NCBI GenBank assembly: GCA_965214995.1
Contig: CBDCCT010000002.1
Coordinates: 186,001 to 250,000 of the forward strand
DNA from: CBDCCT01 sp965214995
GTDB taxonomy: Bacteria; Deinococcota; Deinococci; Deinococcales; Trueperaceae
DNA length: 64,000 nt
Direction of reading: 5' to 3'
The position numbers and the translations under genes were made by a program. Below are positions 1 to 11,554 of the stretch, one piece after another. Position 1 is the stretch's first letter. Each line of letters opens with the position of its first letter. The notes beneath the pieces are model-generated. The model had not been told where the DNA came from. It did no database searches and saw only the letters and a program-made list of their open reading frames with translations.

Positions 1-1055
1 ATCTATCCGGATTGATGATGACCTTAACGACGATAATCAGACTGTCTCTTGCAGGCAGATGTAGGCGAACATGTCAGGCACTTGCAACAACCGAGACCAG
101 AACATCCTCTTCTCGCCTCAAAGCTCATTAACAGACACCCTCTTGCACCAATCATATCTCTGTTGCACTGCTACACTGCTTCTCAACATCGTCGCTTGAC
201 CTGTACAAACGCTGAGTGAGCGGAAAAGAAAGTTAGTATCGAGCTTGCCTGCTGTACAGTGCGATGGATGGCTCTGTTTGCGCATGTCCCCTTTCATTCA
301 TGTTTGAGTTGTAACGAACGGCAACCAGACATGACCACGAATTGTATATTCAACAGTGAGACTGATTGACAGTCAAAGCCCAATGAGACCCTCATCTTGC
401 CGGACGCAACTACAGTATTGCTTTGCTATATCTGCGTTGCTTTGAGTAAATTCGGTCAAACTGTTTGATTAAGTGATTCGTAAAATACCAACACGAAAAG
501 GTTGACAGTACGGACTTGAGGGTATTGACAGAGCACGAACCTCTCAGAACGTCTGGGATTTATGTAATCGATTCTTCCTGATGGCTTCTTCTTGTGAAAT
601 ACATCACATCGCCAGTCAAGCGTTACCACTTTGGCCGGGCACGCGTTCATGCCTTGACAAGCGAGCCGCGAACATATCAGAGGAAATACTCAGATATGAA
701 TAGCTTGAGTTCTTTCGAAAGGACGATGTGATAAAAGGATTTCTTTGCTGTAAAGAAGTAGATTCAGCATGTAACCTCATATACAGCAAACGATTTGACG
801 ACGAACGTTCTTTCAACCAAATACTCGCGCCTGTTCCATTTTGGAGAAAGCTTTAGTAGAGGACAGCAGCATGTTGTCGACGATTGATATAAAGTGCAAG
901 TACGAGTACCCAATATCTAAACCTACACGCACCATCTAAACGCCACACTACAGAACCATGCAGACAGCTGAAAGAACTTCGAGGCGGCTTTTCCTGCGAA
1001 TGGGTTTCGCTCCTTCGCATCGATGTAGACACCTACCATTCATCTGATTCATCTC
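1..1055. other. Intergenic region upstream of the first gene
   Basis: I see no convincing gene here. Open frames are short (under 70 codons), overlap on both strands and resemble nothing I know. A TATA-like AT stretch (GATATAAAG) at about 885-893 lies some 165 bp before the ATG at 1056 and could belong to the promoter of that gene. Confidence 0.5.
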
Positions 1056-2467
1056 ATGCTGTCCAAGATTGGGTCCTCATCCCCGATAAAAGTGACGATG
1101 CCGCCAGCGCTGGTAAACATCGTCAGTCGTAGCCTAGACCTAAAGGAAGCGGCAAAGGTGATCAGAGATCAATCCAATAACCCCGGCGATGTCTTTTCTG
1201 TCCTTCTCATCCTCGGCGGCGATGTCGTTGCGCGCGCGCTTGCACAGCTGGTCGGTTCACGGGTGGTGCCAGTTGCATTTTCTTTCGGTACTCACACGCC
1301 TTGCCTTTTCACTTTCAACAATTTCTCCTACATATTTTAATAAAAAAAAATAAAAAAAAAAACCAGCTCCTAACTCGATAATCAGGATGGGTTGCTTATG
1401 CCGTCTCCGCCGTTGTGAATGCAGTCGGGGACAACAAGCTCATGCCCCCGCCCGACAGCTCCTGCGAGGTCATCAACGCCAAGTCCGGGCATAAGCGCAG
1501 CAACAGCTCCTGGGTCATCGGCCGTTGCGTGAGGGACTATGGCACCTGGATGGATCCCGCAGCGTCGAAGAAGCTGCAGGAAGTGCTCGACGCCAAGTTC
1601 AGAAAGGACAACGACAGATATACAGAGATGCACGGTGCTGGCCACGGCGACAAAACCGGAAGCGACAGCCTCCACCCACCGAGACCACAGTATCCCACAA
1701 AGGCCGGCCTGGTCGTGTCGGTGTATGAGGCCGAGGACGCACGCGCCGGCACGTCCGGCCGCGATGCGATCTACTGGCTCGGCTTCGCCGCCACCATCGT
1801 GCAGCTGGGCATTGCCGCCGTTCCGCTGGCGCTCTGGGGCGACTGGGCCATCTTCCTCGTCACCGTCGCCGGCATCCTGCTCTCCTTTCTCACCGGCAGC
1901 CTGCCGCAGTGGCGCGCCGAGAAGTGGGCCTGTCGCCAGCGCTCCGCCAAGGATGTCATCCTCACCACCGGCAACGGCAGCCAGCACGCCATTCTCATCC
2001 TCGGCCAGGGCCGGGGCTTCGATCTCGAAGACCTGGCCGCTGCCGGCCAGAACGTCATGGTTGGAAGCTCTGCCAGCAAAAACAACAGGCGCATCTCCAC
2101 CCTCAACAGCGCCACCCTCACCCGCACCGCCCTCATCCTGCTCGCGACGCTGTGGATCATGCTGCTCATCGTCGCCGCCGGCATCACCGCCAACACCTGG
2201 TTCCTGCTCGCCATCGGCGGCATCGGCACCCTGCAGAACGTTCTCGTGGCCGGCCGGGCGCGCACTCCGGCCGCGTTCGGCATGCCCCTCCGCTTCCGCG
2301 AGGCCATTGGCCAAGTCAAGGTGATGGAAACGCTGTACGCGGTTGAGGAGCGCTATCCGCGTGCGGGCGCAAACATGCTGGACACTTTTATGCCGGCGGG
2401 GAAGCTGAGGGAGGAGGAGAGGCGGATGTGGGAGCAGTTTGCGGGCCGGGTGGGGGAGGGGACCTGA
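1056..2467 (+). CDS. Multi-pass membrane protein of unknown function (two exons)
   Basis: Best model joins 1056-1287 and 1386-2467 across a 98-bp intron (donor GTACTC, acceptor TCAG), giving 437 residues. The splice restores the frame exactly: VVPVAFSF continues as GWVAYAVSAVVNA. About six hydrophobic segments are visible: VFSVLLILGG near residue 48, VPVAFSFGWVAYAVSAVV near 72-90, IYWLGFAATIVQLGIAAVPL, WAIFLVTVAGILLSFL, LILLATLWIMLLIVAAGI and TWFLLAIGGIGTL. Motifs such as DNKLMPPPD, PQWRAEKWACR and a final basic/acidic tail give it the look of a conserved but uncharacterised ascomycete membrane protein family. No catalytic motif was recognised. GC is high across exon 2, which creates long but meaningless open frames on the opposite strand. 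It converges with the HET relic downstream. Confidence 0.8.
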
Positions 2468-2814
2468 AGGAGGCAGGGGGATAATGGAAGATAGAGGTGA
2501 GAAGTGAGATGGGTGTGGGCGGCTGTATGGTGCTAAAGGTCTTCTTCTTCTTCTTCTTCTTCTGCTTCTACTTCGTGTCCAGAGATCCATCAATGTATCA
2601 AAGATTGCTGGCTGCGAGACCGCGTGCTGTTCGACAAGCACCGCACATCACACAACTATATACACACAACTTAGATGCTTAGCAAGTACCGAATATATCC
2701 TCAATTTACGATGAACCCTATATCCGACACTACATCTCCATGTCATCTTCACTACACTTTAACCTCGTCTCATAATCTCAATTTTTCTTCAGGTAGATGG
2801 CCAGGTCCCATGGA
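2468..2814. other. Short convergent intergenic region with a CTT/TTC microsatellite
   Basis: This is the 3' space between the plus-strand membrane protein and the minus-strand HET relic. It contains a run of about seven TTC units at 2541-2562. No gene was seen. Confidence 0.6.
2541..2562. repeat. (TTC)n microsatellite
   Basis: Direct reading shows uninterrupted CTT/TTC triplets just after the end of the 437-residue membrane protein gene. A second GAA/TTC run lies 0.5 kb away, inside the HET relic. Confidence 0.9.
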
Positions 2815-3348
2815 CTAAACCAGCCTGACAATCTGACTGGGCAGGCCCATGCCAAACGCCTCACCGTCCATTATCCCATCGCAATATGCCTCTCCGACTA
2901 ACTCATAGACCGGCTCCTCTCCGACAGTAGAAGAAACGGAAGGTGTACCACCAACACCAGCACCAGCATCAGTACCAGCAGCGACAGTAGAAGCAGCAGC
3001 ACTACCAGCACCAGCGGCAGCAGAAGCAGCCGCGGAGGAAGAAGAAGAAGAAGAAGAAGAAGAAGAAGAAGAAAAAAGCTTCTGCCGCAGTATAAACGGA
3101 AAAGCCCCGCCGTAAATCACACACACCAGGTCACCCTCCCGCGCACCGGTCGGCCCGACACCCACGTACCCCCTCTCACCCAGAAACGGCGCTCGCTTGC
3201 TCAAAGCGTTCAGCTGGACCTCGTAGTGCTCCGCATTTTCGACGCTGTTGGCGATGCCGCCGGCGCCGCTCGGAACCTTCATCCCCAGCAACGCCATGTA
3301 TCCTTCCTGGCTGTAGCGAGTGGCCCGACGCAGGGCCGTCGAGCTGGA
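2815..3348 (-). pseudogene. C-terminal relic of a HET-type (heterokaryon incompatibility) protein
   Basis: The readable frame ends at a TAG (2815-2817). It starts no further upstream than a possible splice acceptor (CTTTAG, with TCC starting at 3348); ATG at 3297 is the only internal start and would give 160 residues. The pattern ERGYVGVGPTGAREGDLVC, then GGAFPFILR, then a low-complexity insert, then YELVGEAYCDGIMDGEAF is the usual C-terminal signature of fungal HET-domain (PF06985 family) proteins. In those proteins this tail follows a catalytic-looking N-terminal HET domain and a long middle region. Neither is visible upstream, so this is probably a truncated copy. The insert is a run of about 13 serines followed by Ala/Gly/Ser, created by a GAA/TTC microsatellite. 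It could still be an expressed short protein, but I favour a relic. Confidence 0.65.
3038..3073. repeat. (GAA)n microsatellite inside the HET relic
   Basis: About 12 GAA triplets are visible. On the minus strand they read as TCT/TTC and encode the polyserine run of the HET relic, so length changes would alter the protein without breaking its frame. Confidence 0.9.
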
Positions 3349-4540
3349 CTAAAGACTTTCGGAGAATTAAGCCGTTTCCTCGTGACAAAGTTATCTTATT
3401 CGGCTTCTGTTTGGTGGAGTGTTCAGCTTCCCTCTGATCAATTCTAATTTCGATGGCTTCTCAAAATAACTATGTTCTCATAGTATATGGCAATCTCACG
3501 TACTATTAAGATGGGATTAAGCAGGGTCATTCATTCAACAGAGACAGAATAAGATGATTGAAGTATGCATCTCTCTTATATTCGAAAGTAGGGAGAAAAA
3601 GAAAGTGAAAAGAGCAATCGAATCGAGACATAGTCAAGACGGTTGGCTTCAACCTCTTAGTTTGAAAAGGTACTTGCACATTCATCCTTCCCAGGATGCA
3701 AACTTGATGAAGCAGCAAATGTGAAGCAGTAAAGCATTACAATTATGAATTGAGAAGGAATTTTGAAGCGTGTATAGTCACCAACATTCCGCTTTTCAAA
3801 GGCATTTGCATAAAAGCTGAATAATGATTATGAAAAGGGAAATGGCACTACTTTCGCAGCTTCAGCTTCTACCAATTTTGGAAACATTAATGGTCTTCGC
3901 CGAATTCATCTTTGCTACTACGAGTATCGTGAAGGTGACCATTCTTACTTTGAGACACGTGATCAACTTCCACTGACAAAATCGATAAAAGCCATTATTT
4001 GATGAAAGTTGAGGCCTGACTCGTTCTTGTTTACAAAAGACAGCCTCTCAAATAATTATTACTTCAATATAAGAGATCCACTAAGCATACATGGTAATGA
4101 GAGAATGTTTGATTCTTTCTCGAACCGGCAGGAGACAAACATGGAGCAACTTGCGGGAAGTTTCATACGTTTCAAAGCACTCTCTGACCTACTCACCTTG
4201 AAACATCTGCCTGAAGCAGGTAGACCTATTCAGTACCCCCTGAAATTATAGTCACAACTAAGTCTACCGAATATAAACCCTTTCTTCGTATTCTTATGTT
4301 CTCATGCTACTACTGTACAATCGTCTCTCGCTTCTTTCTTTCTTTGCTCTCTCATATTTACACAACGATGCTGTAGAGCAGATTTAACTGTTAAGCTTCA
4401 TAGTCGTCCAAATCGTGAAGACTTTTCTGGGGACTGTCGTGAAAGTCTCATACAGTACATTGATCTTTTCCCTCGTCTGTTAAGAGCCCAATTTAAAACA
4501 AAAGAAAGACAGAAAAAGATCAAATACTCGGAATCACAAT
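3349..4540. other. Intergenic region, no gene recognised
   Basis: Only short unrelated open frames (80 codons or fewer) were found on either strand. If the HET gene once had its N-terminal part here, it is no longer readable. The last few hundred bases would carry the promoter of the secreted protein at 4541; I see no clear TATA box. Confidence 0.5.
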
Positions 4541-5137
4541 ATGCTTAACAACCCAAGTTCCTTCACAGCCACTCTCAGCTTCATCCTCCTCACCACCCTC
4601 ACCACAACAGCGGCAGCCTCCAGCGCCGCATCTCCAGTCCGCGCCGTCGGAGACAGCGAGAACATCGACCCAGTCACGATATACTACAGGCGCGCTGCGG
4701 ACCAGTCGGACGACTACCCGTCCTTTGAAATACCCTTTACGAACGTCATTGAAAACACGCACATGATTGCTCCGCCTTCATCATCATCTTCCTCTGGCAG
4801 TGGTGGTGACGGTGGTAGTGCTGCTGCTGCTGGTGGAGAACTACGCAAGGCAACAATGTACTTTGGCACCGCCAGCGTTCCTCCCGTTGTCCGCCGAGAA
4901 GTAGCTGCGGCAGATCCGGCAGATCCGGAAGCAGTAGGAGGGTTTCCTGATGGATACGAGGGCACGCTCCGGGGCGGTCCGTCGGATGCCGATGTTGTCC
5001 GCTGTAAGCTGTTCGAAGAGGCGGACGAGGTGCAGGCTGACATGATGGGTCTGTTTGAGTGGCCAGAGCTAGAGGAAACGGTGCGGGTACCTATGAACTG
5101 GGAGGGCGTTACCTGTGTCGCTGTTTACTATTTGTAA
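4541..5137 (+). CDS. Small secreted protein, function unknown
   Basis: This is an intronless frame of 198 residues. The N-terminus has a hydrophobic core (FTATLSFILLTTLTTTAAAS) followed by small residues, a typical signal peptide with cleavage likely near residue 25-30. The mature part is acidic, with a Ser/Gly/Ala-rich linker near residues 83-105 (SSSSSSGSGGDGGSAAAAGG), then a region with recognisable secondary-structure-like blocks (ATMYFGTASVPP, VRCKLFEEADEV) and an ordered-looking C-terminus ending CVAVYYL. Only two cysteines (in VVRCKLF and GVTCVAV) lie in the mature part, so at most one disulfide. I recognise no family. Size, signal peptide and location beside a HET relic make it a candidate secreted or effector-type protein; that is inference. 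Confidence 0.75.
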   Translation: MLNNPSSFTATLSFILLTTLTTTAAASSAASPVRAVGDSENIDPVTIYYRRAADQSDDYPSFEIPFTNVIENTHMIAPPSSSSSSGSGGDGGSAAAAGGELRKATMYFGTASVPPVVRREVAAADPADPEAVGGFPDGYEGTLRGGPSDADVVRCKLFEEADEVQADMMGLFEWPELEETVRVPMNWEGVTCVAVYYL

Positions 5138-8100
5138 ATCTTTTGCAGAGGATCGATAAATGGGGCCTTTTCTCTTTTCTAACGGTGCAAAAACTTGGGG
5201 ATAGTTGTCTTTGATGCTACAGATTGAAATATTTGAAAATATTAGCTTCGAACCGATGCGAGTTGGTAACCGTTGTGTAGCAAGCCAGGCTTAAGAGGAT
5301 ACAACTCATGCAGTACGTTAAAGGCAACAGTTCTGTAATGAAGAAAAAGGAAATTATTCAAAAAGCTTATGAATGAATGAGTGAAGTATATTATGTGAGA
5401 CTATAAGGCAATTAGATACACTGGTTTCTGGCTTTATCCTCTTGCCCATCAACATTATGCTTTAACGGGCTAACCAAACCAGCTTTTCTATAACTTATTT
5501 ACTTTGACCATTCCCACTGGTAGAAGAGTTAACCACATCAACAACTGATATGTATTTCATATCACTGACTTTAGCCAGTAGAACTTCAGCGAATTGCTAT
5601 TAATTCAACCTTCCGTATATAATCGATTAAATTGATAAAGAGGACTGGATATACTCCGGGCTCACAATCTGATGAATGAATGAAGTATATTATATGTCAG
5701 AGTATTATATTCGATTTGCTTTCCATCTGTTCTTGAAGTTCCATGCAAGTGTCCGTTCAAGAGGAGACGAATTCTTCTCTTTCGATATACTTCACTCATT
5801 CATCAACTATCACTCATCGAATTTGTATAAGTGCTCTTCACCCCAAACGTTGCGGGCTAATCTCGTCTGAATCACGTGGTGATTTGTTTCTGATAATCAT
5901 GATAAGTTCTCTTTGCATCTTGCTTCTTACAAATGTCCCTCAAACCGTAGTCGTTCATGTGTTGCAGGCTATCTCCAACCAATAATATTCTCCTCAGCCC
6001 ACTCTATGTCCCATCTAGTAGCTTTCTTAGCGACCAAAGGTTTGTAAAAATGGCCATACTGCCCATGCCGAGACCCAAGAGACCCAAAACACAGGCGCTG
6101 AGGGCGAAATTCAAAACGATAGCCATGCTGCTAATGCTGAGATCCGATCGATTGGGCTGGATGACATCACGTCATTATTGGAAATGAAAGTAAAAGCTTG
6201 CCTTGAAGGATTGACTTCTCGCCACTGATCCACCAAATGTAGGGAGTGGGTGATTCTTTTTCTGTTATGGAACTCCTATACTGTTTGTATAGAGTTCATA
6301 ACAGAATGGTAGCTGACCTGCCCAAAAGGTCCATTTTTGCAAATCAGAATTGAATTTCTTCTGATCTTTCCTTAGTCTCTAGAATCGAATATCTTCTAGA
6401 TCCGCTCTCCTACTATACACTTTTCTTGCAAATTGCGTGCTTCGTCAGTGGTTTCGAGTTCCTTGACTATATAACATACAATCACCACTTGGAAGGCAAC
6501 CCGTACCCTAGGGTCCTCAACTCTCGGGGGGTTTCTATCAACCATATTTGTAATGTTTGACAATGACTTACTCGAAGTCTGCATACAAAGCGGCGATGTC
6601 ACCAACAGGCAAAGGATTGCAAGGAGAAAAGCAAGGGCGTCTTGTCTCAATTTCGACCGTATCATTCTGATGCATCTTATGATTCTCCTTTCGCCAATTT
6701 ACACCGACATCCAGCATCAAATTCAAGCTGTCTGCATTCATCACAGCCTTCGTCCGGATTGTTTCCAGGTTGTCTCCATAAGATCTAGAGAAAATACTGT
6801 TAAAGACTTTAGTCCAGCCTAGCACTACATCCGTAACCTTGTGCGAAGAGACTTCGACAACGAATCTAGGATGCCCGAACTCCGCACAGCCCAGTCCCAC
6901 GGCTGATAAAATCTCCACCCTCCATCACATTTCCACGGTTGTCTTCCTTCGAGATCCGCCGGTCGATACGGCCCTTGGCAGTCTGGCTGCCGTAGACAGC
7001 GTTCGACTGGCGCGAATGCAGTCCTGAACCCCTCCACGAGCCTGGTTAGATGTCGATCGGGTCCCTGCGGCGCAGGGTGAAGGAATCGGACGAAGCATGC
7101 AGGCACAAAGATGTAGTAGAGTAAGAAGACCAATTCAGACTCCGATCGTCAGCGAGGTTGTGGTATCGTCACAATAAAGATCCTGCCAGCATCTCTCGTG
7201 ACGTAAAGTATCAGTCAAGGGGAGAGTATGTCGTAGGATCCAAGTCATCATGGCGTATCGGTAATGCAAATGAACAGTCTGTGTGCATTCTCTTCTTTCA
7301 CCAATTGTTGCAAACTGATGACTGGATATATCTTCTTTGATTGAGGAATGTCTAGCTTATGAGCTTGATTTCCTATTTTTCTTGAAAGGTCCGATTCGTT
7401 GATAATCAGATTTCCTATGTTGATCTGAAATCGTATAGCCCATGTGTAGAAGCTCTTAAAGATCTTCAAAATTGCCAATCTTTACAAGGCAACGATGGGT
7501 CAAAGAAGCCCTCGAGACAAATGGATCGATGCAAAGGACCTCACTGCTAAGGTCAGGTAGAACATCTCCCACATTGAAAGACATAGGCTTGTGCCTCTGA
7601 TCGTGTTCTCTTGCTGCCCTGTCCAATGATCTCCACGAGGCATAGCAACAGCCTTCTTAGAAGCTGTTCTTCCTAACCGGATACCATCCGATAGACACGT
7701 GCAGCCATGTCTTTAGGTGTATCAGAGAAGAGAGCACCTTACACAACCAACAAACACTCAAGCAAAACGTTGAGAGGCAACATACTTTCACTTCTCGACA
7801 CGACAGGACCCAAAACTCCAACCTCTTTGAATTAGAAGAGCATCGATAGAAGTCGATCTAGAACATTTAGATGTTAAACCATTATCTAAAACATGCTCGG
7901 TTTTTGTATTTCATTTATAGAAGTAAAAGATCATTGTGCGTTTTTGAAAAAGATGACAACAATTTAACCGACAAAGAAGGAAAGAAAGAATCATGGCAAA
8001 AAAATTATCAAGTGACTTCTGACTAATTGACCCATTTGACTGAAATGCAAAACGCGTGAGATCATTATGAGCAAAGTGGAATTGTGTAGATGCTTCTGGT

Positions 8101-8536
8101 GGATTCTATTTGATCTTCAAAGAGTTTCGCGCTTTTGCTCTAAACTATACGATAGACTGTACTGTAGACTGTGTGTGAAAGAGACGAGCTGCAAACAGGG
8201 TTTTTTTATCTTGCGTATAGATATCAAATGAATATAAAAATGGCAGTAGAACTACTTTAAAAGAGAACATCATTTATGTCTTTTTTGTCCTTCCCTAAAG
8301 GTATTTTGTGGATAGAATGACTTGAAAGTGACAAGAAGACTGTGCAATTGAGATCCCCACATTAGTAGAAAATCGAACGTATTCTCTTCTCTGAAGCGTT
8401 GATGTTAGCAGACCTTACCACATTAAACACAAGGGTAAATCCATAGTTAAGTGAAATAAACCCTGTATAAGTAGTAAGTTCTCTATTTCTGCCTCTACGT
8501 TTTCGCAATAACTTTTCAACTTTGAAAAACTGCTCA
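5138..8536. other. 3.4-kb gene-poor stretch with broken coding-like frames at 6.4-7.1 kb
   Basis: No gene model is convincing. On the minus strand, frames at 6825-7133, 6568-6918 and 6396-6665 overlap in different phases and look coding-like in composition (for example VLGWTKVFNSIFSRSYGDN and ADLEGRQPWKCDGGW). They could be exons or a decayed gene, but I do not recognise the product and no splice pattern ties them together. The rest (5.1-6.3 kb and 7.2-8.5 kb) is AT-leaning, with only short random frames. Confidence 0.4.
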
Positions 8537-11500
8537 TTAACTCTCCCAAAGATCAACGTTTCGTAAAATACACCTTTCGCCCCCCTCCGCCCCCTCCTCC
8601 CCCCTTCTCATCAACTGTCCGACTTCAAATATCTTCTCCCCTTCCGCCTCCAATACTTCTTTTGCCGTTGCTACCAACTCTCTATCAACCACAAGCACCA
8701 TCCCAAGCCCCGTGTTCCACGTCCGTGCAAACTCAGCAGGGCTGAGCCGGCCAGCAGCCTTGAACCAGCGAAGAACCGGTGGAACGGGCCAGGTCCGGGC
8801 ATCAAGTGAGGCGTAGAGATGGGTTGGTAGCATACTATAAAATAGTAACATATATCATTAGCATGTTTTCATCCTTTTAAATAGTATGAGAGAAATACGA
8901 ATAATCCTTGCGTACGCACCGTGGTATATTATCCGTCAATCCACCACCTGTAATGTGAGCCATACCCTTCACCAGGTCCTGCCTCACCAGCGCCAAACAT
9001 GACTTTACGTATATCCTCGTCGGCGTAAGCAGTGATTCTCCCACGCTCACATCCGCACTTTCCTCCCACGGAGCCCTCTCTCTCCACTGCAGCCCTTCCC
9101 TCTCTACAATCTTTCTAATAAGCGAATAACCATTTGAATGCGGTCCATTACTCGCCAACCCAAGTAATACATCCCCTTCCTTCATTTCTTCTTTATCGGG
9201 CAACAGGCGTCTGCCTCTCGGCACAGCTCCAGTTGCCTGGCCCGCAACATCATACTCCCCATCTCCATACAATCCCGGCATCTCTGCCGTTTCGCCGCCA
9301 ACGAGCGCGCACCCAGCCAGCTTGCATCCTTTTGCAACACCCTCGACAAATTCCGCTGCCACAACAACTTCTAGTCGTCCACATCCAAAGTAATCGAGAA
9401 ATGAAAGCGGCTCGGCACCTTGAACAACAAGATCATTCACATTCATGGCAACCAGGTCGATCCCTACGGTGGAATGGATATTCGTTGCAGCAGCAATTTT
9501 TAGCTTGGTGCCGACTCCGTCCATGGCTTGAATGAGCACGGGGCTTTGGTCGTATCCGGCAGCTTGGAGGTCAAACGGTCCGCCAAAGCCGCCAATCTCT
9601 GCATTCGTTCCAGGGCGGGCAGTGGATGCGACAGCGGCTTTTATCCGTTCGACGAGCTGATTGCCGGCATCTATCGAGACGCCTGCACTGGCATAGGTCA
9701 AGGAAGGTTCCGTTGTAGTATTAGATGCTGCAGCTCCAGCTGGTTGAGGGGCCGGAGAGACCGGTGGTTTTGAGGATGAGTTTTCCTGGCAGGATGGATA
9801 AGATACTTGCGTGCCCTCTTCTGCAGGTTGCAATAGTCGCCATTCAGCAGAAATACCTTCAGCTTTAAACCTATCGATTAAAGTTTTGGCAATGTTATCG
9901 AAATTAGAAGTTGCAAGAGCGAGAACTGTAGGATTCGTCAGCCATTGGACCCATTCTGGATAAAAGGCCTGGTATGTAGCTGATAAACCTACTTGTAGGC
10001 CCGGCACCAGAAAGACATATACCAAGCAATCCTGGATGAGACTTTGGTGTGACCGAATGTAAGATATCTGTCAACCCGGGTATAAGGCCTTTTCGGTAGG
10101 GCTGATGAACTTTGTCCTGCATCCCATCGTAGATCATATCAGCATCCGGAGGTGACTCGCCTAGTGCAGTTGCTAGAAGCGCCAGCCTCTGCATGTTGAA
10201 TATCATGTCTGCTCTTGAGTAGTTGTTCGGGAGAACCGCGCGTGCAGTAGCTGTTGAAACTTCAAAGTCGGGAATTACCGCAATGCAGTAGATCTCTTTC
10301 GCCCATCTAAACTTCTTGTAATGGCCTGCGTGATTTGCTTTAGCGGAAACAGGCAAGTCTGAAAGGGTTATGAGAACTAAATACCTATGTTGAAGGGTGG
10401 AACTGGGGGCTTCAGCCCTGTATCGATGCCTCCAGCTGGCTGAGGAAGAACTTCGCTCAACGGAATCTCTTTCCGCGCCATATCTTTGGGGTCTAGCTCA
10501 TTCTAAGATTCTGTCAGTGTTGCCGGTTCATGTATAACATCACAGAGGCGTAAAGTTAGAATAGACCGGATTCCGTAATTACTCGGGAGATATGATCTAG
10601 GTAAAACATACAAGGTAAGTACCCACGAATCCCCCACACAGTGCTGCAGCAACATTATCTGGATGTCTCTCGATCATCAGACAGTAATCAAGCATCCGGT
10701 TCCTGTTCAGTCCAAGACTGCTCAGCTCGTTTGCAAGTGCCACACCTGCGACGACAGCTGCGCCTGACGAGCCCAGACCTCGACCTAGCGGTATCGGGTT
10801 GATAATGTGTATGCGTGTACGTGTTGGAAAGGAGACGATATCGTGACATTTTAGGACGTAGCTGAGATGAAAGAACGTCAGAACGCAGTAAACAACCTTA
10901 TTGTCCTCTTAAACACATTAAATGACCAAGCTGTCAATCTCCATTGAGCATTTCTCGATGAGATGAGCAAGTTCAAGAGCAAAACAAGGACATTATATGA
11001 CAAAGCACGAGAATCCAAAAGCAGAGAGATCATGAATAAATCGCAAGATGAGAATCACAAATCAACGCACAAAAAGTCCTTTCGATGGATGCTGACTTAT
11101 AGCAATCGCTGAACCTACAGCGCTGTCCGGGTGATCAAGTTTTCATGCGGATCGAGGCTGACTTCCTCTGCACCCTGCCCTTCGTAGGTGATGCTACACT
11201 TCTGTGGTGATTCTGTACCTGATGCATTTGGCGTCGTTGCTGATGCTGCTGCTGGGAATGAGGACGGAAGTAGCTCATCTCCCACGGCAACGTGAAGTTC
11301 AAGATAGATTGAAAGAGCAAGTCCAATCTACCCTTACATGAATTAGCATGATAGAGATTTAAGTACTACAGACCCATGTATTTATTTCGGTTTTTAAAAA
11401 TTCCGTTCTTTTGTAACTTTTCTAAAACAGCCTAAATCTTTTCGCACATTCTCTCCACAAAATCAATGAAAGGAAGTATATGAAAAGTCCGACTTACAAC

Positions 11501-11554
11501 GTCGAAACCCGGTCCAATGTTTGCTGAAGAACATGGAACCTTTAGTGTGAACAT
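8537..11554 (-). CDS. Fused homoserine kinase - AIR synthetase (PurM-type), seven exons
   Basis: Exons on the minus strand: 11498-11554, 11119-11327, 10612-10861, 10385-10502, 9993-10325, 8920-9925, 8537-8834. They total 2,271 nt (756 residues) and all junctions are in phase. Residues 1 to about 363 are a complete homoserine kinase (ThrB/THR1, GHMP family; ATP-dependent phosphorylation of homoserine in threonine synthesis): VPCSSANIGPGFDV at the start, the ATP loop PLGRGLGSSGAA near 113-124, MIERHPDNVAAAL, VHQPYRKGLIPGL, LSGAGPTILALATSNF. A Ser/Pro/Ala linker of about 40 residues follows. Residues from about 400 to 756 are a full AIR synthetase (purine step 5): MDGVGTKLKIA, VGIDLVAMNVNDL, GGETAEMPG, NGPHSNGYSL, HITGGGLTDNIPR, RTWNTGLGMV. 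The kinase C-terminus, linker and AIRS start lie in one uninterrupted exon (8920-9925), so the fusion does not depend on splice guesses. Fungal AIRS is normally fused to GAR synthetase (ADE5,7). Confidence 0.9.

Noticed and set aside
1382..2641. Long minus-strand open frame (419 codons) opposite the membrane protein
   Set aside because: It is rich in Arg/His/Ala/Gly with no domain, and the opposite strand has a spliced gene with clear membrane segments. This is a GC-composition artefact.
8537..11554. Two separate neighbouring genes (homoserine kinase and AIR synthetase)
   Set aside because: The junction lies inside a single exon without a stop, and the exon phases require both parts in one message.
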